64,000 bases of DNA from an uncultured Veillonellaceae bacterium (GCA_958348245.1 CATVYJ010000004.1:157356-221355), one strand, 5' to 3'. Counted from the stretch's first letter, positions 26,347 to 35,492 are shown. Translations and numbers: made by a program. The notes: a model not told the origin generated them from the sequence alone.

Positions 26347-26876
26347 AATAAATCTCCTTCTGTCATCCGTTCCTCCCAGTGCTTCTGCAGGTCTTTCACA
26401 TCCGCGATGCCCGCGCACTGGAGAAACCGCTTCGTCGTGCCGTACAGGATGGGGCGGCCCGGCACATCCAGCCGTCCCCGCTCTTCCACGAGATCTTTCT
26501 CGAGAAGCGACGCGAGCACCCGTCCGGCGGACACCCCGCGGATGCGCTCGATCTCCGCCCGCGTCACGGGCTCCCGCCCCGCGATGACCGCCAGCGTTTC
26601 CAACGCCGCCGGCGAAAGGGACGCCCTGGCCCCCGCCGTCTCCGTGAGCCACGCGTCGTATTCTTTCTTTGTCGCCAGCGCAATGCCCGCCTTCGTCTCG
26701 TGCAGCTCGATCCCCGCGTCTTCCCGGCGGTATTTCTCCCGCAGGAGCGCCAGCGCTTCTTCGACGCGCCCGTCCTCCTCGCGCAGGATCTCCGTCAGCT
26801 CTTTCCGCGCCACCGGAGCGCCGTGAATAAACAGGTACGCTTCGAGCGCCGCCGCAAGCCTGGCCGTTCCGCGCAT
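26343..26876 (-). CDS. scpB: Segregation and condensation protein B
   Basis: Winged-helix subunit of the SMC-ScpAB condensin. It has 177 residues from the ATG at 26876, which lies behind GGAGGTGAT; an upstream in-frame extension is not conserved. Two winged-helix domains are recognisable (AALEAYLFIHGAPVARKELTEILR, and SLSPAALETLAVIAGREPVTRAEIERIRG). It is separated from scpA by about 190 nt, whereas these genes usually touch. Confidence 0.92.
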   Translation of the reverse strand: MRGTARLAAALEAYLFIHGAPVARKELTEILREEDGRVEEALALLREKYRREDAGIELHETKAGIALATKKEYDAWLTETAGARASLSPAALETLAVIAGREPVTRAEIERIRGVSAGRVLASLLEKDLVEERGRLDVPGRPILYGTTKRFLQCAGIADVKDLQKHWEERMTEGDLF

Positions 26877-27062
26877 GAGCCGATCACCTCCGGTCAAAAA
26901 AGAATACGCGTCCCGCGAATGGATCATAGGGTAAAAATGCAGATATCAGATGTAAGCTGTTAGACATTAGATAGATGCCGGTTAAAGGCTAAGACCTGAA
27001 AGCGGAAAACTAACAGCTGAAAGCTACGAGCCGCCGCCGGGAAGGCCGCGGAAGCGCTTTTT
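26877..27062 (-). other. Non-coding gap splitting scpA and scpB
   Basis: 186 nt, AT-rich between about 26930 and 27035 compared with its surroundings. AGCTGTTAG (26954 region) and CTAACAGCT (27009 region) form a perfect 9-bp inverted repeat, and the ends of this patch share other CAGCTGAAAGC-like words. No gene is seen. It looks like a small inserted repeat element. Confidence 0.45.
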
Positions 27063-27782
27063 TCAGCGCGCGCCGCTGCGGATCATCCAGCCACCCGCCT
27101 CTTCGCTGATGTCCACTTCGCCCAGACGGATGAGCTCAAGAAGCGCCACCAGTCCCACCGCGATGGCGAGACGGCTCCCCTGCCGCCGGAAGAAATTCCG
27201 AAGAGGCCGCCACGCGCCGCCGGCGAGATAGTCCCGCAGCCGGTCCGCCTGCCTGTCGAAGGTCACTTCCTCCGCCGGCACCACCCGGGTCTCTTCCTCC
27301 GGCTTCTCCCCGTCCAGAAGCGAAAAAAAGGCCGCCCGCAGGCGTTCCACGGAAATCCGCCCGGCATACGCCGCCGGCCTGAGTTCCGCCGGTTCCCGCA
27401 TGCGGTGCGGCGCTTCCTCCGCGAGGAGATCTTCCAGGAGCTGCCGCATTTCCTTCATGCGTTTGAATTCTTCGAGCGAACGGGCCAGCTCCTGCCGCGG
27501 ATCTTCATCTGCCGCGTCTTCTTCCCTGCGCCGCTTCGGCAGGAGAATGCGCGACTTGATGAGAAGCAGCGTCGCCGCCATGGCGAAAAAGCTGCTCCCC
27601 AGATTCAGATCGAACGCGTCCGCCTTCCGCAGATAGTCCAGGTACTGATCTGTGATTTCGTGGATGGGGATGTCGTGGATGTCGATGCGGTTTTTCGTCA
27701 CCAGATGGAGCAGCAGGTCCATGGGGCCTTCGAATACGGGCAGCGAGATTTCATATCCCGGCGCTTCAAGCTCTTCGTCCAC
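27063..27782 (-). CDS. scpA: Segregation and condensation protein A
   Basis: Kleisin subunit that bridges the SMC ATPase heads. It has 239 residues from the GTG at 27782, preceded closely by GGAGGAG. The N-terminal kleisin signature is ISLPVFEGPMDLLLHLVTKNRIDIHDIPIHEITDQYL. The C-terminal winged helix ends LVALLELIRLGEVDISEE. First gene of the run through scpB, rluB and cmk. Confidence 0.93.
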   Translation of the reverse strand: MDEELEAPGYEISLPVFEGPMDLLLHLVTKNRIDIHDIPIHEITDQYLDYLRKADAFDLNLGSSFFAMAATLLLIKSRILLPKRRREEDAADEDPRQELARSLEEFKRMKEMRQLLEDLLAEEAPHRMREPAELRPAAYAGRISVERLRAAFFSLLDGEKPEEETRVVPAEEVTFDRQADRLRDYLAGGAWRPLRNFFRRQGSRLAIAVGLVALLELIRLGEVDISEEAGGWMIRSGAR

Positions 27783-27861
27783 GGCTCCTCCTCCCCCGCG
27801 CAGCGCGCGTTTCTGTCGGATGTATGATAACACAATCCCCGCGGCGTTGGAAGCGGCGCGG

Positions 27862-27890
27862 AAAAAGCGCGGCCCCGCAGCGCCGCGCTT
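27862..27890 (-). terminator. Intrinsic terminator after the cysteine desulfidase gene
   Basis: Minus-strand AAGCGCGGC and GCCGCGCTT stem followed by a T run, immediately past the stop at 27899. Confidence 0.75.
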
Positions 27891-27898
27891 TTCTTCTT

Positions 27899-29191
27899 TT
27901 ATTTTTTTCCTTCTTTTTCCAGCATGATCGAGAGGATTTCATGATCCGTTTCCACCATGCCCGGGTTGCTCACGCGGCCCATATTGCGGATGCACTCTTC
28001 CGGCGTGGCCGCCGCGATGCCGTCGGAAACGCGGATCACCGCGCCGTTTGCGGCGAGCATGGCGCTCATGAGGCCCCCCGCCGCCGCCGTGGCGAGCTTC
28101 AACGCGCAGCCCACCTTGCCGCCGTCGCAGATGATGCCCGTGATGTCTCCCGCCATATTGCGGATGGCCCAGCCGATCTGCTCGTCGTTTCCGCCCATGA
28201 GCCACGTGATGGCCGCCGCCGCCGCGGGAGAGGCGGCCATGCTGCACGCGCAGATGGCGGAGAGCTTGCCCACGTAGGAATTGATGTATTCGTTCAGGAG
28301 GTGCGCAAAGGCGATGGCTTTGACGGTCATCTCCCGCGAGCTCCCCAGCTCCCGGGCCGCTTCCGCCACGGGAATGATGACCGCGATGCCCTTGCTCCCG
28401 CTGCCCGCGCTGGACATGACCGCGTAGGGGCAGCCGTCGAGCCTCCCCTCCGTGGCCGCCGCCACGCGGCGCATGACGCGCCCGAGCAACGCGTCGCCGA
28501 GGAGCGCGCTCTTCTCCGACTTCATGGTGGCGGCGATGCCCACGCCGACCCCGCCGCTGCGCATGCTGTACTGCGCCGCCTCTTCATTCATGCCGACCCC
28601 GTCCAGCAGAAAGGCCAGCTCTTTTTCCGAAGCGGAGTCCACCAGCGCGCGGATCTCGGCGATCTTCATGGCCCGCAGTTTTTCGAGGAGCGGATCCGCC
28701 GCCTTTTCTCTCGCCGCCTTTTCAAAGAGGACTTTCCCGTTGACTTTCGTGGACACAATGTTGGCGTGGCTCTGCACGATCTCCGACTCGCCCGTCCCCG
28801 CGGACGTGGTCACTTCGCACTTCACATACACGCCCTGCTGGTTCCGGTTGATGTCCACCGTGACGCGGCCTCCTTCGGCCAGCGCTTTCGCCGCATCGGA
28901 GACAGCCGGCGTGATTTCTTTCAGCAGCTCGAGCCCTTTGTCCGGATTCGCCAGGAGCGCCCCCAGCGCCGCCGCATAGGGGATGCCGATCTTGTCGAAA
29001 TTGGGAATGCCCACGGCCATGCCGTTCTTGTAAATGTTGCCGCTTACCAGCACGTGCACCGCCGTGACCTCGCCCCCCGCGGCCCGGGCCGCATCCGCCG
29101 CGGCGAGCGCCACGCACACCGGCTCCGTACAGCCGAAAGCGGGCACCACATTCCGATGAAGCATCTGAAGCATTTCTTCCTTTGTGAGCAT
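27899..29191 (-). CDS. L-cysteine desulfidase / UPF0597 (CyuA/YhaM) family
   Basis: 430-residue [4Fe-4S]-type enzyme family that degrades L-cysteine to pyruvate, ammonia and sulfide (E. coli CyuA, Methanocaldococcus CdsB). The conserved opening VVPAFGCTEPVCVALAAA is present. Likely cluster cysteines are in SAICACSMA and CDGGKVGCALK; GSGSKGIAVIIP is also conserved. AAGGAGG lies 5 nt from the ATG. Single gene with its own promoter and terminator, divergent from nrdG. Family is firm; the cysteine substrate is by homology. Confidence 0.85.
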   Translation of the reverse strand: MLTKEEMLQMLHRNVVPAFGCTEPVCVALAAADAARAAGGEVTAVHVLVSGNIYKNGMAVGIPNFDKIGIPYAAALGALLANPDKGLELLKEITPAVSDAAKALAEGGRVTVDINRNQQGVYVKCEVTTSAGTGESEIVQSHANIVSTKVNGKVLFEKAAREKAADPLLEKLRAMKIAEIRALVDSASEKELAFLLDGVGMNEEAAQYSMRSGGVGVGIAATMKSEKSALLGDALLGRVMRRVAAATEGRLDGCPYAVMSSAGSGSKGIAVIIPVAEAARELGSSREMTVKAIAFAHLLNEYINSYVGKLSAICACSMAASPAAAAAITWLMGGNDEQIGWAIRNMAGDITGIICDGGKVGCALKLATAAAGGLMSAMLAANGAVIRVSDGIAAATPEECIRNMGRVSNPGMVETDHEILSIMLEKEGKK

Positions 29192-29238
29192 AAAGTCCTC
29201 CTTTATGATACGCTTTTTCGATGAAACGATTCATTTTT

Positions 29239-29267
29239 ATTATACAGCGATACGGCCTGTCTGTCGT
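29239..29267 (-). promoter_or_regulatory. Promoter of the cysteine desulfidase gene
   Basis: Minus-strand TATAAT (29239-29244) with ACGACA at 17 bp (29262-29267). Confidence 0.55.
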
Positions 29268-29420
29268 CAGAAAATCCGTTCCCATCCGGCGCAGCCTGCG
29301 GTTTTTCTGAAATATTTCCCTCGGAAAAATAAAAAGAATAAATTCTTTGCCCCTTGACAACGAAGACGCAGGCGTTCTTCTCCGACGGGGCGCGGATTTC
29401 CGCCGCTCGAGCGAAATCCC

Positions 29421-29479
29421 TTATCTTGTATTCGCCAATTGACATCAGCACAAGATATGGATAAGCTATACTTGTATTG
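29421..29479 (+). promoter_or_regulatory. nrdGD promoter region with candidate NrdR-like repeats
   Basis: TTGACA (29439-29444) is a plausible -35. Around it are three related words: TATCTTGTATT (29422-29432, inverted), CACAAGATATG (29449-29459) and TATACTTGTATTG (29467-29479, inverted). They resemble the AT-rich, roughly palindromic boxes of the RNR repressor NrdR. Assignment to NrdR is inference; nrdR is not in this window. Confidence 0.35.
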
Positions 29480-29505
29480 TAAAAAACACAGAGAGGAGCG
29501 GTCCC

Positions 29506-30012
29506 ATGAAATTTCGAAGCGCGGGCGTCATCCGCCATTCGGCGGTAAACGGGCCGGGCGTGCGGTACGTCCTGTTCTTCCAGGGCTGCCCCCATCACTG
29601 CCGGGCCTGCCAGAACCCGGAAACATGGGATCCCCATGCCGGCCGGGAGGCGGATACGGACGCGGTCATCGCGGATATTTTCGCCACACGGTATCTCGAC
29701 GGGGTGACGCTCTCCGGCGGCGATCCGCTGTACCAGCCGGAAGCGGCGGCGGCCATCGCGAAGGCCTGCCGGGCGCGCGGCCTCTCCGTGTGGGCCTACA
29801 CGGGCTGGACCTGGGAAGCCATCCAGGCGGGGCGCGCAGGCCGCGCGGCCATCGTGCTGCCGTATCTGGACGTCCTCGTAGACGGCCCCTTCGTGCTCGG
29901 CAAAAAGGACGGCACCGCGCTCTGGCGGGGCAGCTCCAATCAGCGGCTCATCGACGCGGCGGAGAGTCTCCGCACGGGAACGGTCTGCCTCCGGGCGGCC
30001 GACGACATGTGA
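29506..30012 (+). CDS. nrdG: Anaerobic ribonucleotide reductase activating protein
   Basis: Radical SAM activase that installs the glycyl radical in NrdD. It has 168 residues. The cluster motif is GCPHHCRAC with C28, C32 and C35 (CX3CX2C). GVTLSGGDPLYQPEA is the next family motif. GAGAGGAG precedes the ATG. It lies upstream of nrdD with a 42-nt gap, in reverse of the usual nrdD-nrdG order. Confidence 0.94.
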   Translation: MKFRSAGVIRHSAVNGPGVRYVLFFQGCPHHCRACQNPETWDPHAGREADTDAVIADIFATRYLDGVTLSGGDPLYQPEAAAAIAKACRARGLSVWAYTGWTWEAIQAGRAGRAAIVLPYLDVLVDGPFVLGKKDGTALWRGSSNQRLIDAAESLRTGTVCLRAADDM

Positions 30013-30054
30013 CGCATACAGGGATACATTTCAAATTCATCGAGGTGCAGGATT

Positions 30055-32502
30055 ATGACGGACATCAAAAACGTTATCAAGCGGAACGGAGACACCGTCC
30101 CCTTTGATGAAAAGAAAATCGAAAGCGCCATCGCCAAGGCGTTCACCGCCACAGCGGAAATCGCGGAAGGCGATGTCGCCACCATGGCGCGGGCCATCAC
30201 GCTCATCGTGGAGACGGCGCTCCGCGAGGCGGAGTACATCACGCCCGCGGTGGAGCAGATCCAGGACAAGGTGGAAACCGCGCTCATGAAATGCGGCTAT
30301 CAGAAGACGGCGAAAGCATACATCCTCTACCGCAGCCAGCATCAGAAAGCGCGGGACACAAAGAATACGCTCCTCGACTATAAAAAACTGGTGAACGGCT
30401 ACATCGGCGAGAACAAAGACTGGCGCGTGAAGGAAAACTCCACGGTGACGCTCTCCGTAGGCGGGCTCATCCTGTCGAACTCCGGGGCCATCACGGCGAA
30501 TTACTGGCTGTCCGAAGTGTACGACGACGAGATCGCCCAGGCCCACCGGCAGTGCTTCCTCCATCTGCACGACCTGTCCATGCTCACCGGGTACTGCGCG
30601 GGCTGGAGCCTGAAGCAGCTCCTCACGGACGGCCTCGGCGGCGTGCCGGACCGCATTACGTCCTCCCCGGCCAAGCACCTCTCCACCCTGTGCAACCAGA
30701 TGGTGAATTTCCTCGGCATCATGCAGAATGAATGGGCGGGCGCGCAGGCCTTCTCCTCCTTCGACACGTATCTCGCGCCGTTCGTCAAGGCGGACCATCT
30801 GTCCTACGAAGACGTGAAGCAGTGCATCCAGTCCTTCATCTACGGCGTGAACACCCCCTCCCGCTGGGGCACGCAGGCCCCCTTTACCAACGTCACTCTC
30901 GACTGGACCGTGCCGGACGACCTGAAAGACCAGCCGGCCATCGTGGGCGGCAAACCCATGGACTTCACCTACGGCGACTGCAAAAAGGAAATGGACATGG
31001 TAAACAAAGCCTTCATCGAAATCATGATCGAAGGCGACGCGAACGGCCGGGGCTTCCAGTACCCCATCCCCACGTACTCCATCACGAAGGATTTCGACTG
31101 GAGCGACACGGAAAACAACCGCATGCTCTTCGAGATGACCGCCAAGTACGGCACGCCCTATTTCTCCAACTACATCAATTCCGACATGAAGCCCTCGGAC
31201 GTGCGTTCCATGTGCTGCCGGCTCCGCCTCGACCTGCGGGAGCTGCGCAAGAAGGGTGGCGGCTACTTCGGCTCGGGCGAATCCACCGGCTCCATCGGCG
31301 TGGTCACGCTGAACCTGCCGCGCATGGCCTATCTCTCCCGGACGAAGGACGCCTTCTACCGCATGCTCGACAAATACATGGACATCGCCGCGCGTTCCCT
31401 CTCCGTCAAGCGCCGGGTCATCACCCGCCTCATGGACGAAGGGCTCTACCCCTACACCCGCCGGTATCTGGGCACGTTCAAGAACCACTTCTCCACCATC
31501 GGCCTCGTAGGCATGAACGAAGCGCTGCTCAATGCGAAATGGATGGACGGGAAAGACCTCACCACCGAAGAAGGGCGCGCCATGGCCATCGAGATTCTCC
31601 AGCACATGCGGGAACGCCTCAGAGGCTATCAGGAGCAGTACGGCGACCTGTACAATCTGGAAGCGACCCCGGCGGAATCCACCACGTACCGCTTCGCCAA
31701 GCACGACCGGGAAGAATTTCCGGACATCATCACCGCCGCGAAAGACGGCGGCGCCCCGTACTACACAAACAGCACCCATCTCCCCGTGGGATACACGGAC
31801 GACATCTTCGACGCGCTCGAAATGGAAGACGAAATGCAGACGCTCTACACGAGCGGCACCGTGTTCCACGCGTTCCTCGGCGAACGCCTCCCCGGCTGGA
31901 AAGCGGCGGCGGGCCTCGTGAAGAAAATCGCGGAAAATTTCAAGCTTCCCTACTTCACCCTGTCCCCGACGTACTCCGTGTGCGCCGAGCACGGCTACAT
32001 CGCAGGCGAGCACTTCACCTGCCCCACCTGCGGCAAACCGGCGGAAGTGTACTCCCGCATCACCGGCTACTACCGCCCCGTGCGGAACTGGAACGACGGC
32101 AAGGTCTCCGAATTCAAAAACCGCAAGACCTACAATCCGGAAACGATCAAAAAGGCGGACGATCTCCCCGCTCCGGCGTGCACCCTGCGCGCCTCTTCCG
32201 TGAAGGCAGAGACCCCCTCGGCCATTCCGGAGACGCCCCGCAAAGCGGCGAGCCCCATCGCGGATGCGGGCGCGATCCTTCTCACCACGAAGACCTGCCC
32301 GAACTGCCGCATGGCCAAACGCATGCTCACCGACGCGGGCATCCCCTTCCAGCTCCTCTACGCGGAAGACCCGGCCGGCGCGGATCTGGCGAAAGCGTAC
32401 GACATCTCCGCCGTGCCCACGCTCCTCGCGAAGGAAAACGACGCAGTCCATCTCTACTACAACGTGGGCCGCATCCGCCAGTTCATCCAGCAGCATCAGT
32501 AA
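30055..32502 (+). CDS. nrdD: Anaerobic ribonucleoside-triphosphate reductase with C-terminal glutaredoxin-like domain
   Basis: Class III reductase making dNTPs without oxygen; 815 residues, about 100 longer than a plain NrdD. Residues 3-92 are an ATP-cone for allosteric control. The glycyl-radical barrel follows. Cysteines in VCAEHGYIAGEHFTCPTCG form the metal site. The radical glycine is G671 in SRITGYYRPVRNWNDG. A linker leads to a thioredoxin/glutaredoxin-like domain (~740-815) with CPNC at 748-751 and the cis-proline motif SAVPTL. The attached redoxin suggests self-supplied reductant rather than formate; this is inference. Confidence 0.93.
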   Translation: MTDIKNVIKRNGDTVPFDEKKIESAIAKAFTATAEIAEGDVATMARAITLIVETALREAEYITPAVEQIQDKVETALMKCGYQKTAKAYILYRSQHQKARDTKNTLLDYKKLVNGYIGENKDWRVKENSTVTLSVGGLILSNSGAITANYWLSEVYDDEIAQAHRQCFLHLHDLSMLTGYCAGWSLKQLLTDGLGGVPDRITSSPAKHLSTLCNQMVNFLGIMQNEWAGAQAFSSFDTYLAPFVKADHLSYEDVKQCIQSFIYGVNTPSRWGTQAPFTNVTLDWTVPDDLKDQPAIVGGKPMDFTYGDCKKEMDMVNKAFIEIMIEGDANGRGFQYPIPTYSITKDFDWSDTENNRMLFEMTAKYGTPYFSNYINSDMKPSDVRSMCCRLRLDLRELRKKGGGYFGSGESTGSIGVVTLNLPRMAYLSRTKDAFYRMLDKYMDIAARSLSVKRRVITRLMDEGLYPYTRRYLGTFKNHFSTIGLVGMNEALLNAKWMDGKDLTTEEGRAMAIEILQHMRERLRGYQEQYGDLYNLEATPAESTTYRFAKHDREEFPDIITAAKDGGAPYYTNSTHLPVGYTDDIFDALEMEDEMQTLYTSGTVFHAFLGERLPGWKAAAGLVKKIAENFKLPYFTLSPTYSVCAEHGYIAGEHFTCPTCGKPAEVYSRITGYYRPVRNWNDGKVSEFKNRKTYNPETIKKADDLPAPACTLRASSVKAETPSAIPETPRKAASPIADAGAILLTTKTCPNCRMAKRMLTDAGIPFQLLYAEDPAGADLAKAYDISAVPTLLAKENDAVHLYYNVGRIRQFIQQHQ

Positions 32503-32510
32503 TGTCTCTG

Positions 32511-32540
32511 AAAAAGCACTCCATGCGGGGTGCTTTTTTG
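32511..32540 (+). terminator. Intrinsic terminator after nrdD
   Basis: GCACTCC-ATGC-GGGGTGC stem followed by TTTTTTG. Confidence 0.85.
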
Positions 32541-32569
32541 CTGCCCTTATCCATACGCATATGTAAATA

Positions 32570-32606
32570 AAAAACGCGCTTCCCTTTGCAGAGAAACGCG
32601 TTTTTT
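32570..32606. terminator. Terminator after the permease gene
   Basis: AAAAAACGCG and CGCGTTTTTT flank an 18-nt loop; it serves the minus-strand permease operon and can act in both directions. Confidence 0.75.
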
Positions 32607-32611
32607 GCCGG

Positions 32612-33523
32612 TTACACGAGGGCGTTGACCACGAGGCCGCACGCCGCGGAGAACGCCATGATGAACGCCAGATACAGGAGGAAGCGCCGCAGGCCGAGAC
32701 AGATCTTGAGCGCCCCCAGATTGGTGATCTTCGTGGCCGGCCCGGTGATCATGAACGCCGCGGCGCTCCCCATGGACATGCCCGACAGGAGCCACGCCTG
32801 CAGGAGCGGGATGGTGCCGCCGCCGCACACGTAGAGCGGCACGCCGACGGTGGCCGCGAGGAGCACGCCGAAGCCTTCGTTCTCTTTGCCGAAGAGCGCC
32901 GCAAAGTCCTCCGCCGGGACGTACCGCTGAAAGAGCGCGGAGAGCGCGATGCCCGCGAGAAAATACACGCCGGTGGCGCGCACATTGCGCCCGAAATTTT
33001 TCAGGAAGCGCACGAAGAGCCGAGGGTCCGTGTCGTGATTCTCCGGCCCGCCGAAGCCGTCGAAGGAGAAAAACCGCTTCCCCTTCCGCGTGTAGTACCG
33101 GTTCACGAGCAGTCCCGCTGCGAGGCCGCAGGCGATGCACGAGAGAACGCGCACGGCGAGCGCCGTCTCCCCGAGGGCCGCGCTGTAAATGAGGAGCTGC
33201 GGATTCAGCAGGACCGAGCCCGTCATGAACGCCGCGAGCCAGTCCTCCCGCATGCCTTTCGCCGCAAAGGACGCGGCGATGGGAATGGTGCCGTACATGC
33301 AGAGCGGCGACGCGATGCCCAGAAGGCACGCGGGCACGATGCCCGGGAGCCCCATCCGGCCTCCGGACAGACTGCCGAAGAGGCGGTGGATGTGCGCCTT
33401 GCCGAAGACGGACACCGCCGAGCCGATGAGCATGCCGAGAAGCCAGAAATCAAAAATCTGATCGAGCTGGACGGTAAAATAGTACCACAGGTAGACGAAC
33501 TCCCGGTGCAGGATGTCTTCCAT
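32612..33523 (-). CDS. YraQ/DUF318-type permease (SO_0444 family)
   Basis: 303-residue integral membrane protein with about eight hydrophobic segments in two halves. The two halves carry related motifs: LLGIASPLCMYGTIPIAASFAA (~75) and VPLYVCGGGTIPLLQAWL (~215). This matches the DUF318/YraQ permease family, some members of which export Cu/Zn or organoarsenicals; the substrate here is unknown. It starts in a TGATG overlap with the upstream DUF362 lipoprotein gene, with no strong Shine-Dalgarno of its own, so translation is probably coupled. Confidence 0.8.
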   Translation of the reverse strand: MEDILHREFVYLWYYFTVQLDQIFDFWLLGMLIGSAVSVFGKAHIHRLFGSLSGGRMGLPGIVPACLLGIASPLCMYGTIPIAASFAAKGMREDWLAAFMTGSVLLNPQLLIYSAALGETALAVRVLSCIACGLAAGLLVNRYYTRKGKRFFSFDGFGGPENHDTDPRLFVRFLKNFGRNVRATGVYFLAGIALSALFQRYVPAEDFAALFGKENEGFGVLLAATVGVPLYVCGGGTIPLLQAWLLSGMSMGSAAAFMITGPATKITNLGALKICLGLRRFLLYLAFIMAFSAACGLVVNALV

Positions 33524-34539
33524 CAGAGCTGCACCAGCTGGTACGTGCGGCTGCCGAGGCCGATCTGCTCCGCCGCCTCCAGCGTGTGCAGGCCGTTCCG
33601 GCTTTCGATGCGCTGCACGAGGGACGCGCTGTCCGGCGCGCTGTACACGAGGTCGATGCACGCCTGATCGAGCGCCACCGGGTCCGTAGAGGCGAGGATG
33701 CCGATGTCGTGCATGTCCGGCGCGGCGGCGTGGCCGTCACAGTCGCAGTCCACGGAGAGATTGTTCATGACGCTCACGTAGGCCATGCGCTCCCCGTGCC
33801 CCATGTAGTCGGAGACAGATTTCGCCGCGTCCGCCATGGATTCGAGGAAATCATCCTGATCGCCGCCGATGCCCGTGCGGGCGTTCCCCGCAGTGTGAAT
33901 CCAGCTCTTGCCCTCGCTCGATCCGAAGCCGATGGAAATATTCTTGATCGCCCCGCCGAAGCCCGCCATGGCGTGCCCCTTGAAGTGGGACAGCACGAGG
34001 TAGCTGTCGTAATTCGCGAAATGCGTCCCCACGTAGTTTTCCTTCAGATGGTAGCCGTTTTCCACGGGGAGCGCCATGGACCCCTCCGCGTCCATGATGT
34101 CCACGTTGGCGATGGCCGTGAAGCCGTGGTCCTTCGCCACCTGGCGGTGCATCTCCGTGGAAGCCCGCGCGCCGCCGTAGGCGGTATTGCACTCCACGAT
34201 GGTGCCGTTCACTTCATGGACGAGATCTTTGATGAGATTCGGGTCGAGATAATGGCTCGCCGGCGGCTCGCCCGTAGAGAGCTTCACCCCCACGCGGCCC
34301 GCAGGCGTCCATCCCATGGCCTTGTACACCTGCATCAGTCCCGCCGGGGAAATGTCCTTCGTCATGTACACCACGGGCGCTTTCCCGTCTTTCGACACAT
34401 GCGGGACAGGCGCGGCCGCTTCCGTATTCACCGCCGCCGCTTTCGGCGCGGCGTCCTGTTTCGCCGCGGCGCCGCAGCCCGCGGAGAAGAGCGCAAGGCA
34501 CGACGCGGCGAGCGCGAGAAGTTTCAGGGATTTTTTCAT
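33523..34539 (-). CDS. DUF362 domain lipoprotein (paralogue 1)
   Basis: 338 residues. The N-terminus is a lipoprotein signal with lipobox LFSAGC (C22), so the domain is probably outside the membrane. After a short Ala-rich linker the DUF362 core runs from ~55 to the end. It includes VKLSTGEPPASHYL, GTIVECNTAYGG, LSHFKGHAMAGFGGAIKNISIG and SVDCDCDGHAA. No ferredoxin CxxCxxC motif is present. AAGGAGG lies 7 nt before the ATG. It is closely related to the next gene and cotranscribed with the permease. DUF362 function is not established. Confidence 0.85.
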   Translation of the reverse strand: MKKSLKLLALAASCLALFSAGCGAAAKQDAAPKAAAVNTEAAAPVPHVSKDGKAPVVYMTKDISPAGLMQVYKAMGWTPAGRVGVKLSTGEPPASHYLDPNLIKDLVHEVNGTIVECNTAYGGARASTEMHRQVAKDHGFTAIANVDIMDAEGSMALPVENGYHLKENYVGTHFANYDSYLVLSHFKGHAMAGFGGAIKNISIGFGSSEGKSWIHTAGNARTGIGGDQDDFLESMADAAKSVSDYMGHGERMAYVSVMNNLSVDCDCDGHAAAPDMHDIGILASTDPVALDQACIDLVYSAPDSASLVQRIESRNGLHTLEAAEQIGLGSRTYQLVQL

Positions 34540-34597
34540 GAGGCTGCCTCCTTTCGATCCCGCCGGGAGCGGGATGCATCACAGGGAAATCGGAAAA

Positions 34598-35467
34598 TCA
34601 GAGTTTCACCAGCCGGTAGGTGCGGCTGCCGAGGCCAAGGGCTTCCGCTGCCTCCAGCGTATGCTGCCCATGGCGGCTCTCCACGCGCGCGACGAGGGCG
34701 GCGCTCTTCGGCGCGGCGTAGACCAGATCCAGCGCGGCCTGATCGCACGCCACGGGGTCGAGCGACGCCGCGATGCCCAGATCGTCCATCTCGGGCGGGG
34801 CGGGGTGGCCGTTGCAGTCGCAGTCCACGGAAAGGAAATTCAGTACGTTCACACAGGCCAGGCGCGCGCCGCCGCCGAAGAAATCGGAGACGGATTTCGC
34901 CGCTTCCGCCATGGATTCGAGAAAGTCGTCCTGCGTGGGCGCGTCAAACCCTTCCCAGCGGGTGCCCGCGGTGTGAATCCAGTGCTTGCCCCGGCTCGAC
35001 GCGAGGCCGATGGACAGGTTTTTGAGGGCTCCGCCGTAGCCCGCGCGGACGTGCCCCTTGAAATGGGACAGCACGAGGCAGCTCCGGTAGTCGGCGAGAT
35101 GCGCGCCCACATAATTTTCCTTCAGATGCGTTCCGCCCGCCACGGGGAGCGCCATGTCCCCCGTCCCGTCAAGAATATCCACGCCGGCAATGGCGGTGTA
35201 GCCGCGCCATTTCGCCAGCTGCAGATGAGGCGCGAGCGACGAGCGCGCCGTGCCGTAGGCGGTGTTGCACTCCACGATCGTCCCCTGCACGCGCCGCACC
35301 AGCGGCCCGATGAGATCTGCCGCGAGAGGATGGCTCGCCGGCGGCTCGCCCGTGCTGATTTTCACCGCGACGGGGCCTTCCGGCGTCCAGCCGAGGGCTT
35401 CGTAGACCTTCACGAGGCTCTCCGGCGTGATGGACCGGGTAAAATACACGAGAGGTTTGTCATTCAT
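34598..35467 (-). CDS. DUF362 domain protein (paralogue 2, cytoplasmic)
   Basis: 289 residues, the same core as the neighbouring lipoprotein but with no signal sequence. Shared motifs are VKISTGEPPASHPL, GTIVECNTAYG, LSHFKGHVRAGYGGALKNLSIG and SVDCDCNGHPA. The pair looks like a tandem duplication in which one copy gained or lost an export signal. AAGG lies 8 nt before the ATG. Function unknown. Confidence 0.85.
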   Translation of the reverse strand: MNDKPLVYFTRSITPESLVKVYEALGWTPEGPVAVKISTGEPPASHPLAADLIGPLVRRVQGTIVECNTAYGTARSSLAPHLQLAKWRGYTAIAGVDILDGTGDMALPVAGGTHLKENYVGAHLADYRSCLVLSHFKGHVRAGYGGALKNLSIGLASSRGKHWIHTAGTRWEGFDAPTQDDFLESMAEAAKSVSDFFGGGARLACVNVLNFLSVDCDCNGHPAPPEMDDLGIAASLDPVACDQAALDLVYAAPKSAALVARVESRHGQHTLEAAEALGLGSRTYRLVKL

Positions 35468-35492
35468 AGTCTGCGCCTTCTTTCTCTCCGCC

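Larger units (their letters stand above)
29192..29505. other. Divergent intergenic region between cyuA-like gene and nrdG
   Basis: 314 nt without a gene. It holds the minus-strand promoter near 29239-29267, a GAAATATTTC palindrome (29309-29318), and near nrdG a set of ACAAGATA-type repeats. Nothing else is seen in the middle. Confidence 0.6.
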
